From Streptomyces tateyamensis (lineage in GTDB: Bacteria > Actinomycetota > Actinomycetes > Streptomycetales > Streptomycetaceae), in contig NZ_PYBW01000095.1 of NCBI RefSeq assembly GCF_003205575.1, forward strand, positions 49,120 to 113,119: a DNA stretch of 64,000 nucleotides. The letters run 5' to 3'. Below, one piece after another: positions 8,797 through 25,200 of this stretch. The notes below the pieces were generated by a model. That model saw nothing but the letters and a program-made list of their open reading frames with translations, was not told the DNA's origin and ran no database searches. Position 1 is the stretch's first letter. Every line of letters begins with the position of its first letter. Made by a program: the position numbers and the translations under genes.

Positions 8797-9204
8797 TCAG
8801 CAGGCCGCCGGCGCCGTGAGGTCGGGGCGGATGTCGAAGACCGCGTCCGTGCCGGTGAGTTCCAGGAGCCTGGCCATCGGCGAGGCCACCCGGGCGAGCA
8901 CCAGGGTGCGCTGCGCTCTCAGTGCCTCGAGCCGGGTGGTCAGCAGCAGGTTGAGTCCGGTGGAGTCGCAGAACGCGATACCGCGGCAGTCCACGACCAC
9001 GCGTTCGGCGGACCGGTCGAGGGCCTCGCGAAGCCGTCCTCGTAGGACGTGCACGCTGTCGTAGTCGAGCTCCCCGACGGGGGAGACGATGACCGTGCCG
9101 TCGTCGAAGACCAGGTCCACGGTCAGTCGGGCGTCCACGGGCTCGGGGGCCGAGAGGTCCGAGAGGGGGGTCGGCTCCGTGCTGGTGGGGTCACTGTCGC
9201 GCAT
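8797..9204 (-). CDS. STAS-domain anti-anti-sigma factor
   Basis: 135 aa with an N-terminal acidic tail (about 1-25) then a SpoIIAA/RsbV-like STAS domain. The phosphorylatable serine is Ser81 in FCDSTGLNLLL, with the usual GELDYDSVHVLR strand-helix before it. Dephosphorylated, such a protein sequesters the anti-sigma kinase, here most simply the product encoded just downstream (8170-8640). The PP2C gene 108 bases upstream on the same strand (9313-11877) is the natural candidate for its phosphatase, so this looks like a local partner-switching set. Confidence 0.9.
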   Translation of the reverse strand: MRDSDPTSTEPTPLSDLSAPEPVDARLTVDLVFDDGTVIVSPVGELDYDSVHVLRGRLREALDRSAERVVVDCRGIAFCDSTGLNLLLTTRLEALRAQRTLVLARVASPMARLLELTGTDAVFDIRPDLTAPAAC

Positions 9205-9312
9205 CGCACTCCTTCGCTCGAACAGGCGGTGGTCACCCGCGCGTCCGCCGCGCAGTTTACCGGGACGACCGTACGGGTCTGCCTGCGGCAGCAGGGTGAG
9301 GCGTCAGTGCGG

Positions 9313-11873
9313 TCAGCCGACGCGGACGCCGATGAGGCAGGTGTCGTCGTCGGTGTCCGCATTGGTGTAGCGCAGCAGGAGGTCGAGCCGTCGTTCCAGA
9401 TCGGTCGGCTCCTGCGGGCCTGCGGGCATCGCTACGGGCATCTGGGCGATGGTGAGCAGGTTGTCGAGGGAGTCGGCGACGGAGCGGTCGCGGCGTTCGA
9501 TCAGCCCGTCGGTGTACATCATGAGGGTGTCGCCGGGCTGCAGCTGGACCTCGTCCTCCTGGTACTCGGTGTGGTCGAGGGCGCCGAGCAGCAGGCCGCC
9601 GATCGTCGGCAGGGTGGTCGCCTTGCCGTCGCGCAGCAGGACGGGCGGCAGGTGGCCGGCCCGGGCCCAGTGCAGGCGCCGGGTCTCGGGCTGGTACAGG
9701 CCGCAGACGGCGGTGGCGGTGACGTTGTCGGTGAGGTGGTGGGTGACGGAGTTGAGCCAGGCGAGCAGCTGGGCGGGTCCGGCACCGGTGGCGGCGAGGC
9801 CGCGAAGTGCGTTGCGCAGGGCGACCATGCCGGTGGCGGCTTCGATGCCGTGGCCGGCCACGTCGCCGACGCACAGCAGGATCTGGCCGTGCGGGAGTGC
9901 GACGGCGTCGTACCAGTCGCCGCCGACCAGGTGGTCCTTCTCGGCGGGGCGGTAGCGGACGGCGACGCTGAGGTTGTGCAGGTGCTGGGTGCCGCGGCTG
10001 GGCGGCATGATGGCGTGCTGGAGCTGGAGGGCGAGGCGGCTGCGTTCGGCGGCGTGCTGCTCGGTGTGGACGAGTTGGTCGCGGGTGGCGGCCAGCGCGA
10101 CCTCGGTCCAGTGCTGGGCGGAAACGTCCTGGTAGGCGCCTCGGACGGCGGTGATGCGTCCGGTGTCGTCGAGCACTGGTTCGGCGACGACCCGGATGTG
10201 GCGGGCGATGCCGTCGGCGCGCTGGAGGCGGAAGGCGGTGGAGGCGGGGCGTTGGTGGTGCAGGAGGGTGCGCAGGAACCGGCCGATGGCGTGTTCGTCG
10301 TCGGGGTGGACGTGGGCGGGCAGTTGCTCCAGGGCGATGGGCGGCGCGGTCGGCGGCAGCCCGTGCAGGTCGTAGAGGGTGTCGTTCCAGGCGATCTCGC
10401 CGGTGAGGAGGTCCTCCTCGAATCCACCGATGCGGCCCAGACGCTGGGCGTGCTGGAGGAGGCTGGCGACCCTCGGAGTGCCGTCGTCCAGCCGCCAGGT
10501 GACCACGACGTGGTCGCCCGAGCGGCTGATGGCCACCCTGGCCTCGGTGCCCAGCGGGACACCGTCGACCAGGGCCGCCAGGTACATCCGGTCGGCGCGG
10601 AACGGCTCGCCGGTGGCGACGACGTGCTCCACCTTCTCGAACAGTCCGCCGGGCTCGGCGGCCAGGGGGTAGGCCTCCAGGAGCCGGGAGCCGACGATGA
10701 GGTTGCGCGGCCGGCCGGCGAAGTCCACGAAGCCCAGGTTGACGTGGCGGATGCGAAACCCGACCGGGGTGCCGGCGTCGTCGAGCAGCGGCTGCAGGAC
10801 CATGCAGGCCTCGTCCAGCCCGTCGACGAGGTCCAGCAGCTCGGTGAACCGCGGATCGTCCTTCCCGACGGTCCGGTCGTCCGCGGCGGGCCGGGTCTCC
10901 AGGACCGTGGCACACAGCGTGGCGAGGACCTCGAACTGCCTTAGCAGCGCCTGGGACTGCTCGGGCAGCGGCTCGGCCCAGCAGATTTCCATCGCTCCGG
11001 TGATCCGGCCACCCGTTCCGGCCGGAACGACGAGGCGCCCACCGGGCAGCTCGAGTTGGCCGATCGAGGACAGCGCCGCGCCGGCGAGGGTGTCGAAGCC
11101 GCTGGTGTCGCGGTGGTCGAGGGCGCGGCGGGCGGGCGTCGGGACACCGGGCGGTACGTACCGCCAGCGGTCTGGTTCGTGTTCGGAGAAGCCCGCGCTG
11201 CCGGCGAGGGTCAGGGACTGGTTCGAATGGGCGGCCCAGATCGCGACCGCTCTGGCGCCCAGCGGCCGCAGGGCGTTGTCCAGAATGGACTGCGCGACGG
11301 CATCGGCGTCGTCTCCCGCCAGGGCTCCGGCTTCCGCGCTGCGCAGCCGCAGCCCCGTCGAAGGGGAGGCGGGGTCGGTGGTCGTGGCGACGAAGTCGCG
11401 GGCCAGCTCGGCGATCCGGTCGCGCGAGGCCTGGTTGACCAGATCCGCGGCGAGTTCGAGGACCTGCAGACCGGCCTGGTCGGCCAGCGTGTCCAGTTGC
11501 CGGCCGGCTTCGGCGGGGCTGCACCCGAGCCGCTCCACGAGGATGCCCTTGGCCAGGTCGATCAGTGCCCGGCCCTCGGCCTGCAGGTGAGCGTGCTGAA
11601 GCTCGCGCTGCAGGCGCTCGACGGCACCGGCGAGCCGTCCCATGGCGGCCGTACCAGGCTGAGCAGGGATTTGCTCACCCTCCCCGAGCTGCGGTCCGGC
11701 GGGGCGCGGAAACCGCGTCCCGCTCTCGGCCGTCGCCGTGGGCCCCTGGGTCGTCACGGACCGGGGACCGTCGCCACGGGGACGGCCCCCTTCGTCGGGC
11801 TCGCCCTGGTGACCGTGCCCCTGGTCCGCCTCCTGCGGGAGCTGGTGCCGGTCGGTAGCGGGTGCGGAGTCGG

Positions 11874-11877
<4 letters not shown>
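9313..11877 (-). CDS. ANTAR-GAF-PAS-PP2C (SpoIIE-type) phosphatase
   Basis: 854 aa multi-sensor serine phosphatase. In order: a low-complexity polar N-terminus (1-75); an ANTAR-like helical segment at about 85-147 (RALIDLAKGILVERLGCSPAEA), usually an RNA-binding antiterminator module; a GAF domain about 185-325; two PAS-like folds about 345-590 (the second ends AVRGAYQDVSAQHWTEV); and a SpoIIE/PP2C catalytic domain about 610-854 with metal-binding VGGDWYDA, GDVAGHG, TDGLIER and DTDDDTCLIG. The start is ATG 11877, overlapping the stop of the hybrid kinase (ATGA), so the two are translationally coupled. It probably dephosphorylates the STAS protein encoded next (8797-9204). Confidence 0.88.
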
Positions 11878-16460
<4,583 letters not shown>

Positions 16461-16737
16461 CGAACGTCGCCTCCGTAGAATCGCCGAGCCCTGATGCCAC
16501 CGCGGTGCGCGGGTACCAGCCCCGGGCGACGCCGCCCGATATGTGACGCACCGGCCAGGAGGCTACCCCAGCCCGCTCATCAGGCGCGACCCGCTGCCGG
16601 GGCCTGCCGGCCCGCAGGACTGCCCGGCACCGGGAGGAGGCAGGCACCGGCGGCCCCACCGCCTCGCCAGAACGCCGTCGGCGATCTTGGTCGCCCGCAC
16701 CTGTATCGGGCTGTGGTGCCCGTTCAGAGTGGGCCGT

Positions 16738-16993
16738 ATGGACATGCGGAGGATTGTGGCGGTGCTGGCGGAGGAGGCCGAGCAGCAGGTCCAGGACGGG
16801 GTGTGGGAGTTGGCGCCGAGCGACCGCGCGCTCGCTCGTGAGGCCGAGGCGGGCTTGCGGGAGGCCGTCGGTCCGCCCGACGTCCAGGAGGCGCTGCCGA
16901 AGATCGACCGGCTCGAGCACCTGCGGGAGACACTCGCCGGAGGAGGCCGTCCGCCGACTCCAGGACGCCCTGGTGCGGATCACCGCCGCGTAG
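16738..16993 (+). pseudogene. small helical protein broken by an apparent frameshift
   Basis: A protein-like frame opens at ATG 16738 (or 16744) with MRRIVAVLAEEAEQQVQDGVWELAP and continues through ALREAEAGLREAVGPPDVQEALPKIDRLEHLRE. Around 16930 coding character jumps by one base to the frame reading HSPEEAVRRLQDALVRITAA, which ends at TAG 16993. Removing one base there would give one continuous charged helical protein of about 84 aa. I do not recognise the family. Either a sequencing error, a true frameshift mutation, or programmed frameshifting could explain it. The ribosome site is weak. Neighbours are the divergent hybrid kinase and the convergent MFS gene. Confidence 0.45.
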
Positions 16994-17094
16994 GTACTCG
17001 GCTGCCCGCTCCCGCCGTCGCGGCCGGGGATTTCGCGCCGGCCGGCACGGCGCACGCAGCGAAGCGGAGGCGGGAGACCGCGGGCCGGGATGCC

Positions 17095-18360
17095 TCACGG
17101 CTGGTGGGACATGGATCTGATGCCGGTACTGAACGTGGCGACCGCCGCGGCGGCGACCACCAGCAGGGGGAAGGCCAGCATCGCCGTGCGGCCGGCGACG
17201 TGGGTCAGCAGGACTCCCGCGAGGGCGGGCGCCAGGGCGGTGGCCGAGGTGGCGGCGAGCAGGATCACGCTGACCACCCGGCCCTGGAGGTGGTCCGGGG
17301 TGACGGCTGCCTGGTAGCCGAAGAGGGCGGCGTTGGCGGCGGGGCCGAGGAAGACCGCTACGGCCAGCGGAACCGCGGCCACGATGCCGGTGGAGAGCAG
17401 CACGCTGAGCGCCATCAGCACGGCGGCGGACCAGCAGATCACCGCGATCAGCGTGGGCAGACGCAGCCGCCGTTGCAGGGCCGGCGCCGTGAAGGCGCCG
17501 AGCAGGCCGCCCACCCCGATGGTCATGGTGACCAGGCCGACCAGGACCGGCGGCAGTCCCGAGCGCCGCAGCGAGATGGTCATCGCGAAGACCATGCCGG
17601 TGAAGGCCATGTTGAGCGGGGCCGCGATCACGATCAGCGACCGCAGGAAGGGGTCGCCCAGCACGAACCGCAGCCCCTGCCGTCCGGCACCGCCCCGCGC
17701 CGGGGCCGGGCTCAGGGCCGGGTCGGGCCGGGGCTGCTGGAGGGGCCGGCGGATGCACAGCAGGGCCGTCAGCGAGAGCAGGAAGCTCAGGGCGTTGCCG
17801 AGGAACGGCAGCGCCCTGCCCAGTCCGAACAGCAGGCCGCCCAGGGGCGGCCCCGCCAGCGAACTTCCGTACGATCGCGCCTCGTTGCGGGCGACAGCGG
17901 TGACGATCTGGTCCGGAGGCACCAGGCTGCGGACCGCCGCGAACTCGGCGGTGGTGAAGACCACCGAGGCGGCGGCGCCGGCGGCCACCACCACCAGGAT
18001 CAGGGCCGGGCCGGCCCGTCCGGCGACGACCGCGCAGGCGAGGGCCGCGTACGCGGCCAGCCGGACGACGTCGCACAGGATCATCAGCCGGCGCCGGTCG
18101 AAGCGGTCGACCAGGACGCCGGCCGGAAGCCGGCAGGCCGTCGCGACGACGAGACCCGCCGTGCCGACCAGGCCGGCCTGCGTCGGGGAGCCGGTCAGCT
18201 GGAACACCAGGAGGGGCAGCGCCAGGTCGGACATGGCGCTGCCCACGTCCGAGAGGCACTGCCCGGTCCACAGCAGGTTGAAATCGCGGTTGCGCCACAG
18301 ACTCGGCGGCCGGCCGGTCTCCCGGACGTCGGCGGCGTCCTCGGTGACCGGTCCCGTCAC
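17095..18360 (-). CDS. MFS transporter (probable peptide exporter)
   Basis: 421 aa, about 12 membrane segments, major facilitator superfamily of the EntS-like (MFS_3) type. It begins SLWRNRDFNLLWTGQCLSDVGSAMSD, the typical first helix, and LVDRFDRRRLMILCDVVR is the conserved loop 2-3 motif. The start is GTG 18360, whose codon overlaps the stop of the acetyltransferase (GTGA), so it is translationally coupled and is the last gene of the NRPS transcription unit. Position suggests efflux of, and self-protection against, the peptide. Function is inferred from family and context, not from a substrate motif. Confidence 0.88.
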   Translation of the reverse strand: MTGPVTEDAADVRETGRPPSLWRNRDFNLLWTGQCLSDVGSAMSDLALPLLVFQLTGSPTQAGLVGTAGLVVATACRLPAGVLVDRFDRRRLMILCDVVRLAAYAALACAVVAGRAGPALILVVVAAGAAASVVFTTAEFAAVRSLVPPDQIVTAVARNEARSYGSSLAGPPLGGLLFGLGRALPFLGNALSFLLSLTALLCIRRPLQQPRPDPALSPAPARGGAGRQGLRFVLGDPFLRSLIVIAAPLNMAFTGMVFAMTISLRRSGLPPVLVGLVTMTIGVGGLLGAFTAPALQRRLRLPTLIAVICWSAAVLMALSVLLSTGIVAAVPLAVAVFLGPAANAALFGYQAAVTPDHLQGRVVSVILLAATSATALAPALAGVLLTHVAGRTAMLAFPLLVVAAAAVATFSTGIRSMSHQP

Positions 18361-18869
18361 GCCGGAGCCGCCGTGGAGACGACCAGCAGCTTCGTCACCG
18401 AGCCGTCCTCGCCGACGACATCGCGCAGGTGCCGGAAGCCCAGCCGGCGGCACATCTCCAGGCTCGCGGTGTTCTCCGCGCCCACCATTCCGTACGCCTC
18501 CTCGATTCCGAGGTGGTCCGCGGCGTGGCGCAGCAGACCGCGGACCACCTCGCTGCCCAGTCCCCGGCCCCAGAACTCGGGGGCGAGCGCGGTGATCAGT
18601 TCGTAGCCGTCGACGTTGCCGGTCTTCTTCAGCTCCGCGTGACCCACGTACTTCCCGTCCTGCCACAGGCCCCACACGTCGAACAGGTCCTTGGGGTACA
18701 CGTCGGTCCGGATCGCGCGGAACAGCACCCGCAGCTCCGACTCGGGGGCGCGTTCCTGGCCCATCCAGTGGCACACCTCCTCGATGCGCAGCAGGGCGAC
18801 GAAGGCGTCCTCGTCCTCGGGCCGGTAGGGGAGGAAGTCGAGGCGCTCGGTGCGCAGGGCAGGGGTCAT
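18357..18869 (-). CDS. GNAT acetyltransferase (RimJ/RimL type)
   Basis: 170 aa acetyl-CoA-dependent N-acetyltransferase. The opening RTERLDFLPYRPEDEDAFVAL is RimJ/RimL-like; the acetyl-CoA pyrophosphate loop is EFWGRGLGSEVVRGLL (about 99-114) and GAENTASLEMCRRLGF (about 131-146) is the C-terminal GNAT motif. The start is ATG 18869. It is placed between mbtH and the exporter in the NRPS unit and overlaps the exporter start by four bases. Plausible roles are acetylating the finished peptide (for example a basic side chain from modules 6 or 8), either as tailoring or self-resistance. This is inference. Confidence 0.85.
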   Translation of the reverse strand: MTPALRTERLDFLPYRPEDEDAFVALLRIEEVCHWMGQERAPESELRVLFRAIRTDVYPKDLFDVWGLWQDGKYVGHAELKKTGNVDGYELITALAPEFWGRGLGSEVVRGLLRHAADHLGIEEAYGMVGAENTASLEMCRRLGFRHLRDVVGEDGSVTKLLVVSTAAPA

Positions 18870-18961
18870 GGCGAGCTCCGATCGGTGTGGGCGCGGTGGC
18901 GGCAGCAGGGTGACGGGGCGCCGGAAGCCGCTGCGCGGCCGGCGCCCCGTCACGCGGCCGG

Positions 18962-19165
18962 TCAGGACTCGGTGTTCGCCATGCGCTCGCGCAGACTGCG
19001 CGGACGCATGTCGGTCCAGACCTCGTCGACGTAGGCGGTGCACTCCGCCTCGGTGCCCTCCTTGCCGACGGTCTGCCAGCCTGCGGGCACCTCGATGTCG
19101 GCCGGCCAGAGCGAGTACTGCTCCTCGTCGTTGCGCAGCACCTGGTAGCGGGTGTTCTCGTCCAT
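18962..19165 (-). CDS. MbtH-like protein
   Basis: 67 aa, the standard length. MbtH-like proteins bind NRPS adenylation domains and are needed for their folding or activity. Diagnostic residues are present: NDEEQYSLWPADIEVPAGW (about 12-30), then EVWTDMRPRSLRE near the end with the conserved WTDMRP. The start is ATG 19165 with AAGGAA about 6 bases upstream. It lies 92 bases after the second NRPS on the same strand, so its partners are the nine A domains encoded upstream. Confidence 0.97.
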   Translation of the reverse strand: MDENTRYQVLRNDEEQYSLWPADIEVPAGWQTVGKEGTEAECTAYVDEVWTDMRPRSLRERMANTES

Positions 19166-19257
19166 GTCACGTTCCTTGGTCGTCGCTGGGGATTCGTCGG
19201 CGGTGATGGTCGGGCGGGCGCACGGGGGTCCGCGGCCCGCCGACGGGTACGGCGCCG

Positions 19258-22200
19258 TCATCGGCCTGCTCGGGCGTGCCGGGCGATGTGGCGCAGGGCC
19301 TCGCCGAACTCCTCGGCCACCGTGCGCACGCTCGCCGTGTCGTGGACGGCGGGGCGGTGGTGCCAGCTGAAGGCGAGGCGGCCGTCCTGCACCGCGCCCA
19401 CCACCTCCACCGGATGGGAGCCGCCGTCCCGGGGGTCGTGGTCCTGCCCGAACGAGCCGCGCTCGGCGCGCACCAGGCCGCGGCCGGAGGTCTCCGGGCG
19501 GGAGTCCCACTGGCCGAGGTAGTTGAAGACCACCTCGCCCTGGGCGCCGGCGGCGAGCCGCTCGCGGACCTCGGGCGAGCCGAAGGTGCGCAGCGCACCG
19601 AAGCCGAGTCCGTTCCCCGGCACCGCGCGCAGCTGGCGGCGCACCGACTTCACCAGGGACCGCCAGTCACGGTCGGGGCCGAACTCCTCGGGCGCGGGCA
19701 CCTGGAAGGCGACCGGGTAGACGGTGGTGAACCAGCCGACCGTCCGCGAGAGGTCGACACCGTCCAGCACGTCCTCGCGGCCGTGTCCCTCCAGGTCCAG
19801 ACGGACCTGCTCGTTCCCGGTCCAGCGGGCCAGCGCCAGGGCGAGCGCGGCCAGCAGGACGTCGTTGACACGGGTGCGGTACGCCGTCGGCGCGGCCCGC
19901 AGCAGGGCCGTGGTGTCCGCCTCGTCCAGTTCCACGGTCACCGTCGCCTGCTCGCCGGCCCCGGACCCGGCCTCGGCGAGGCCGGCCGGGCGGGCGGAGC
20001 CGGCGGACACCGCCTGCTCCCAGTAGGGCAGTTCGTCGTCCAGGCCGCCCGCGGCCACGTGGGCGGCGAGCCCCAGCGCCCACTCCCGGAAGGAGGTGCC
20101 GCGCTCGCCGAGCGTGACCGGCTCGCCCCGCTCGGCCTGCCGGTAGGCGCTCTCCAGGTCGTCGCGCAGGACGCGCCAGGAGACGGCGTCGACGACCAGG
20201 TGGTGGGCGACCAGGAGCAGCAGGACCGGTCGGCCGGGATCGCCGCTGAACAGCGCCGCCCGCAGCAGCGGACCGCGGGCCAGGTCGAATCCGGCGTGCA
20301 ACTCGTCAGCGGCCCGCGCGATGGCCGCGTCGGCCTGCTCGGGCGACTGCCCGGTCAGGTCGTGGTACTCCACGAGGTCCTCGGCGGGCGCCGGCGGCGG
20401 GTTGAACTGGTGCCAGCCCGCCTCGTCCCGGGTGAACCGCATGCGCAGCGCGTCGTGGTGCTCCAGCAGGGCGTGCAGGGCCGCGCGCAGCGCCTGCGGG
20501 TCGGGGGCGGCGGCGAGTTCCAGCAGGGTCGACTGGTTGAAGTGGTGGTGGGCGGCGCGCGGGGTACTGAGGAACCACTCCTGGATGGGCGTGAGCGGCA
20601 CCTCGCCGGTCACCGGGCCGTCGCCGCCGCGCTGCGGGGCGTCGCGCACGACGGTGGCCAGCTCCGCCAGGGTCTGATGGCTGAACAGGTCCCGGGTCGC
20701 CAGGTGCAGGCCGTCCCGGCGCAGCCGCGAGACCACCTGCATGCTCAGGATGGAGTCGCCGCCGAGGACGAAGAAGTTGTCCTCGGCGCCGATCTCCTCG
20801 ATGCCCAGCACGTCGGACCAGATCCGGGCGATCCGGCGTTCGGTGTCGGTGCGCGGCGCGACCCGCGGCCCGGCGGCGGCCTGGGCGGGCCCGGGGTCGG
20901 GCAGCGCCCGGCGGTCGGTCTTGCCGCTCGGAGTGAGCGGCAGCCGGTCCAGTGGCACGAAGAGGGAGGGGACCATGTGCGGGGGCAGCAGCTCGGCCAG
21001 GTGCGCGCGCAGCTCCGCGACGGGCACCTGGTCCGCCAGGGGATCGGCGGAGGCGTTCGCGAGGACGACGTAGGCCACCAGCCGGGCGGGGCCGGCGCCC
21101 GGGCCGTCCGCGGGTCCCTCGGTGCGTACGGTGACGACCGCGTCCCGCACCAGTGCGCTGCGGCGCAGCGCACTCTCCACCTCCCCCGGCTCGATCCGGA
21201 AGCCGCGCAGCTTGACCTGGTCGTCCATCCGGCCGGCGAAGCGCAGTTCGCCGTCGCCGTGCCGGCGCGCGAGGTCGCCGGTGCGGTACATCCGCTCCCC
21301 CGGCGCGCCGAACGGGTCGGCCACGAACCGGGCGGCGGTCAGGCCCGGGCGGTTCAGGTAGCCGCGGGCCAGACCGGGTCCGGCCACGTACAGTTCCCCG
21401 GTCACGCCGGGCGGGACCGGCCGCAGCGCGGCGTCCAGCACGTAGACACTGGTCGGACCGGCGGGGCGGCCGATCGGCGGTGTGCCCGCGCCGGCCGCCA
21501 GCGGGCCGGTCCAGCTGGCGACCACCGTGGCCTCGGTGGGCCCGTACGAGTTGACCATCCGCCGCCCGGGGGCCCAGGTGTCGACCAGGTCGGCCGGGCA
21601 GGCTTCGGCACCGACGATCAGGGTGCGCAGCGCGGGCAGCGCGCCGGCCGCCGCCGGGTCCACGGTGGCCAGCGCCGCCGGCGGGATCAGCGTGTGGCTG
21701 ATCCGCCGCTCGGCGAGCACCTCGGCCAGCCGCTCGCCGACCAGCGGACCCTCCTCGCCGGTGACCAGCGCGGCCCCGCTGAGCAGCGAGACGCACAGCT
21801 CCAGCACCGAGGCGTCGAAGCTGGGCGAGGCGAACTGGAGTACCCGGTCGCCGGCACCGGCCGCGTACTGCTCGGCGGCGGCCGCGGCGAAGCCGGCCAG
21901 TCCGCGGTGGGTGACCACCACACCCTTGGGCGTCCCGGTCGATCCCGAGGTGTAGATGACGTAGGCGGGGTGGTCGGTGCGGAGTGCGGTGGCACGGTCG
22001 GCGTCCGTGGGCGGCGTCGGCGGTCCGTCCGCCGTCCACACCTCGGCCGGGTCGTCGAGCACCAGGAAGGCGCCCGCGTCGCGCACCATGAACTCCTTTC
22101 GCTGCGTCGGGTAGCCGGGGTCGACCGGGAGGAAGGCGCCGCCGGCCTTGCTCACGGCGAGCTGCGCCACCACCGTCTCGACCGCGCGCGGTAGCACCAG

Positions 22201-25200
22201 GGCCACCACCCGCTCCGGCCCCACGCCCTGGCGCATCAGCCGGTGGGACAGCCGGTTGGCCGCCCGGTCCAGCTCCGCGTAGGTCAGTTCGCGCTCGCCG
22301 TCCAGCACCGCCACCGCATCGGGAGTGCGGGCAACCTGCCGTTCGAACAGCTCCGGCAGGGTCGCCTCGGGCACCGGCCGGAACGTCCCCCGGGCCTGGT
22401 CGAGCAGGGCCTTCAGCTCGTCGTCGGAGGCCAGCGGCAGCGCGCCGACCGGGCGTTCGGGGTCCTCTGCGACGGCGGCCAGCAGGGTGCCGAGCTGCTC
22501 GGCCATCCGCTCGGCGGTCACCGCGTCGAACAGGTCGGTGTTGTAGCTGATCAGGCCGCGCAGCGCTCCGGAGTCCGTCTCGGCGAACTCCAGGGTGAGG
22601 TCGAACGGCGCCTGTTCCAGCTCGGTCTCCACGTCGGTGACGGCGAGGCCGGGCAGTTCCAGGTCGGCGGCCGGGGTGTTCTGCAGGACGACCATGACCT
22701 GGAAGAGCGGGCTGCGGCTGGTGTCGCGGACCGGTTGCACCTCGTCCACCACCCGTTCGAACGGCACCTCCTGGTGCGCGAAGGCGTCCAGCACCGTGTG
22801 CCGCACGCCGTCGAGGAACTCGGTGAAGGGCTGCCCCGCCTCGACCCGGGAGCGCAGGACCAGGGTGTTGACGAAGAACCCGACGAGGTTCTGTGTCTCG
22901 GCCCGGTCGCGGCCGGAGGTGACGGTGCCGACCGCGATGTCTGCGGCCCCGCTGAGCCGGGCGAGATAGGCCTGGGCGGCGGCGACCAGCGTGGTGAACA
23001 GGGTCGCGCCCTGCTCCCGGCCGACTCGGGCCAGCCGGCGGGCGGTCGGGGCGGGCACCTCCAGGCGGGCGGTGGCTCCGTTGCTGGTGCGCACCGCGGG
23101 CCGCGGCCGGTCGGTGGGCAGTTGGAGCGGCTCGGCGCCCGTCAACTGCTTCTTCCAGTAGCCGAGCTGATCCTCGGTGCCGGCGGCGCCGGCCGTGCGC
23201 TGCCAGTGCGCATAGTCGGCGTACTGCACTGGTAGCGGCGGCAACTGGCCTTCGGCGGAGCCCAGTTCGGCGCGGTAGAGGTGGGCCAGGTCGGTGAGCA
23301 GGACGGAGGTCGACCAGCCGTCGGTGACGATGTGGTGCAGGGTGAGGGACAGCACGTGGTCACCCTCGGCCAGCCGGACCAGGGCGACCCGCAGCAGCGG
23401 ACCCCGGCGCAGGTCGAAGGGCCGGCCGCGCTCTTCGGCGAGCAGCTCGCGCAGGGCCGGCTGCCGCCCCTGCTCGGGCAGTTCCGACAGGTCGTGGAGC
23501 GGCAGCGGCACCTCCCGCGGCTGATGGACGAGCTGGACGCCTCGCCCGTCGACGCTGTCGAAGGTGGTGCGCAGCGACTCGTGGCGCGCCACCAGCGCGG
23601 TCAGGGCCGCGCCGAGGGCGCCGAGGTCCAGCGCGCCGCGCAGGCGCAGCGCGAGCGCGGTGACGTACTCGGCGCCGCCGGGTGCGAACTCCTCGAGGAA
23701 CCAGAGGCGTTGCTGGGCGTAGGACATCGGCGGCGCAGCGTCCCGGGCGACCGGGACGATGGCGGGGCTCCCGCCGGAGCGGTGCTGCTCCTGGGTCAGC
23801 AGCCGGGCCAGCCCGGCCGGGGTGGGGTGGGTGAAGACCGCGCGGGGCGTCAGGTCGGTGCCGAACGCCTCGGCCAGTCGGGTGGCGAGCCGGATGCTGA
23901 GGATGGAGTCCCCGCCCAGCTCGAAGAAGCCGTCCTCCACGCCGGGCGGCGCCATGCCCAGCACCTCCCCGAAGACCTCCGCCGTGCGGCGTTCGGCCTC
24001 GGTGCGCGGCGCGAGGCGCTCGCGGGGCCCGGCGCCGTGGTCGGCGTCCGGCGCCGGCAGTGCCGCCCGGTCGAGCTTGCCGTTGCGGCTCAGCGGAAGG
24101 GCGGCGAGCGGGACGAAGGCGGTGGGGACGAGGTAGTCGGGCAGCAGGCGGGCGGCGAAGTCCCTCAGCTGCGCCAGGTCACCGCCGGCGGGGCCGACGA
24201 CGTACGCCACCAGCCGCCTGGCACCGGGCCGGTCCTCGCGGGCGACCACGGCGATGTCGGCGACCCCCGGGTGCGCGGCCAGCGCGGCCGCCACCTCGCC
24301 GGGTTCGACCCGGAAGCCGCGGATCTTCACCTGGTCGTCGGTGCGGCCCAGGAACTCCACGGCGCCGTCCGGCCGCCGCCTGGCCAGGTCGCCGGTGCGG
24401 TACATCCGCTCCCCCGGCGCGCCGAACGGGTCGGCCAGGAAGCGTGCCGCGCTCTCGCCGGGCCGGCCCAGGTAGCCGCGCGCCAGGCCCCCGCCGGCCA
24501 CGAACAGCTCGCCCGCGCAGCCGGGCGGCACGGGCCGCAGGCGGCGGTCGAGGACGTACACCCGCTTGTCGTCCAGGGGGTGGCCGACGGGCACGGTGTC
24601 GGGCACCGCCGCGGGGTCCGCGAGGGCGAAGGAGGTCGCGAAGACGGTGGTTTCGGTGGGTCCGTAGCCGTCCACCACGCACAGGCCGGGGCAGGCGGCG
24701 AGGACCCGGCGCACGGCGGCGGCGGGCACCACGTCGCCGCCGGTCCACAGCCGGCGCAGGCCCGTGAAGCAGTCCGGCGCGTCCTGGGCCAGCAGGCGGA
24801 AGAGCCCGGCGGTGAGCCACAGCGCCGTCAGCCCGCCGGAGGTCAGCCGCCGCAGCAGCGCGGCGTCCACCGGCCCGTCGGGGGCGACGACCACCCGGCC
24901 GCCGTTGAGCAGCGGTGCCCAGACCTCGAAGGTGCTGGCGTCGAAGGCCACCGGGGAGTGCAGTAGCACCTGCTCGCAACTGCCGTCGGTGAAGCGGCTG
25001 TCGGTGGCCAGCGAGGCCACGTCGCGGTGCCGGACCGCCACCGCCTTGGGCTCGCCGGTGGAGCCGGAGGTGAACATCACGTAGGCCAGCCGGTCGGGGT
25101 CGGCCGGCGGCTCGGGCAGGGCCGGGAGCCCGGTCGCCTCGGTACGGGCGGCGGCGACCTGGTCGGCGGTGAGTTCGACGGTGGCGCCGGCCCGCGCGAG

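Noticed and set aside
19258..20610. Terminal domain of NRPS 2 as a fused thioesterase or terminal condensation (CT) domain
   Set aside because: The HHLVVDAVSW, EGHGRE and RTVGWFT motifs are those of an epimerase, and the protein ends directly after it.
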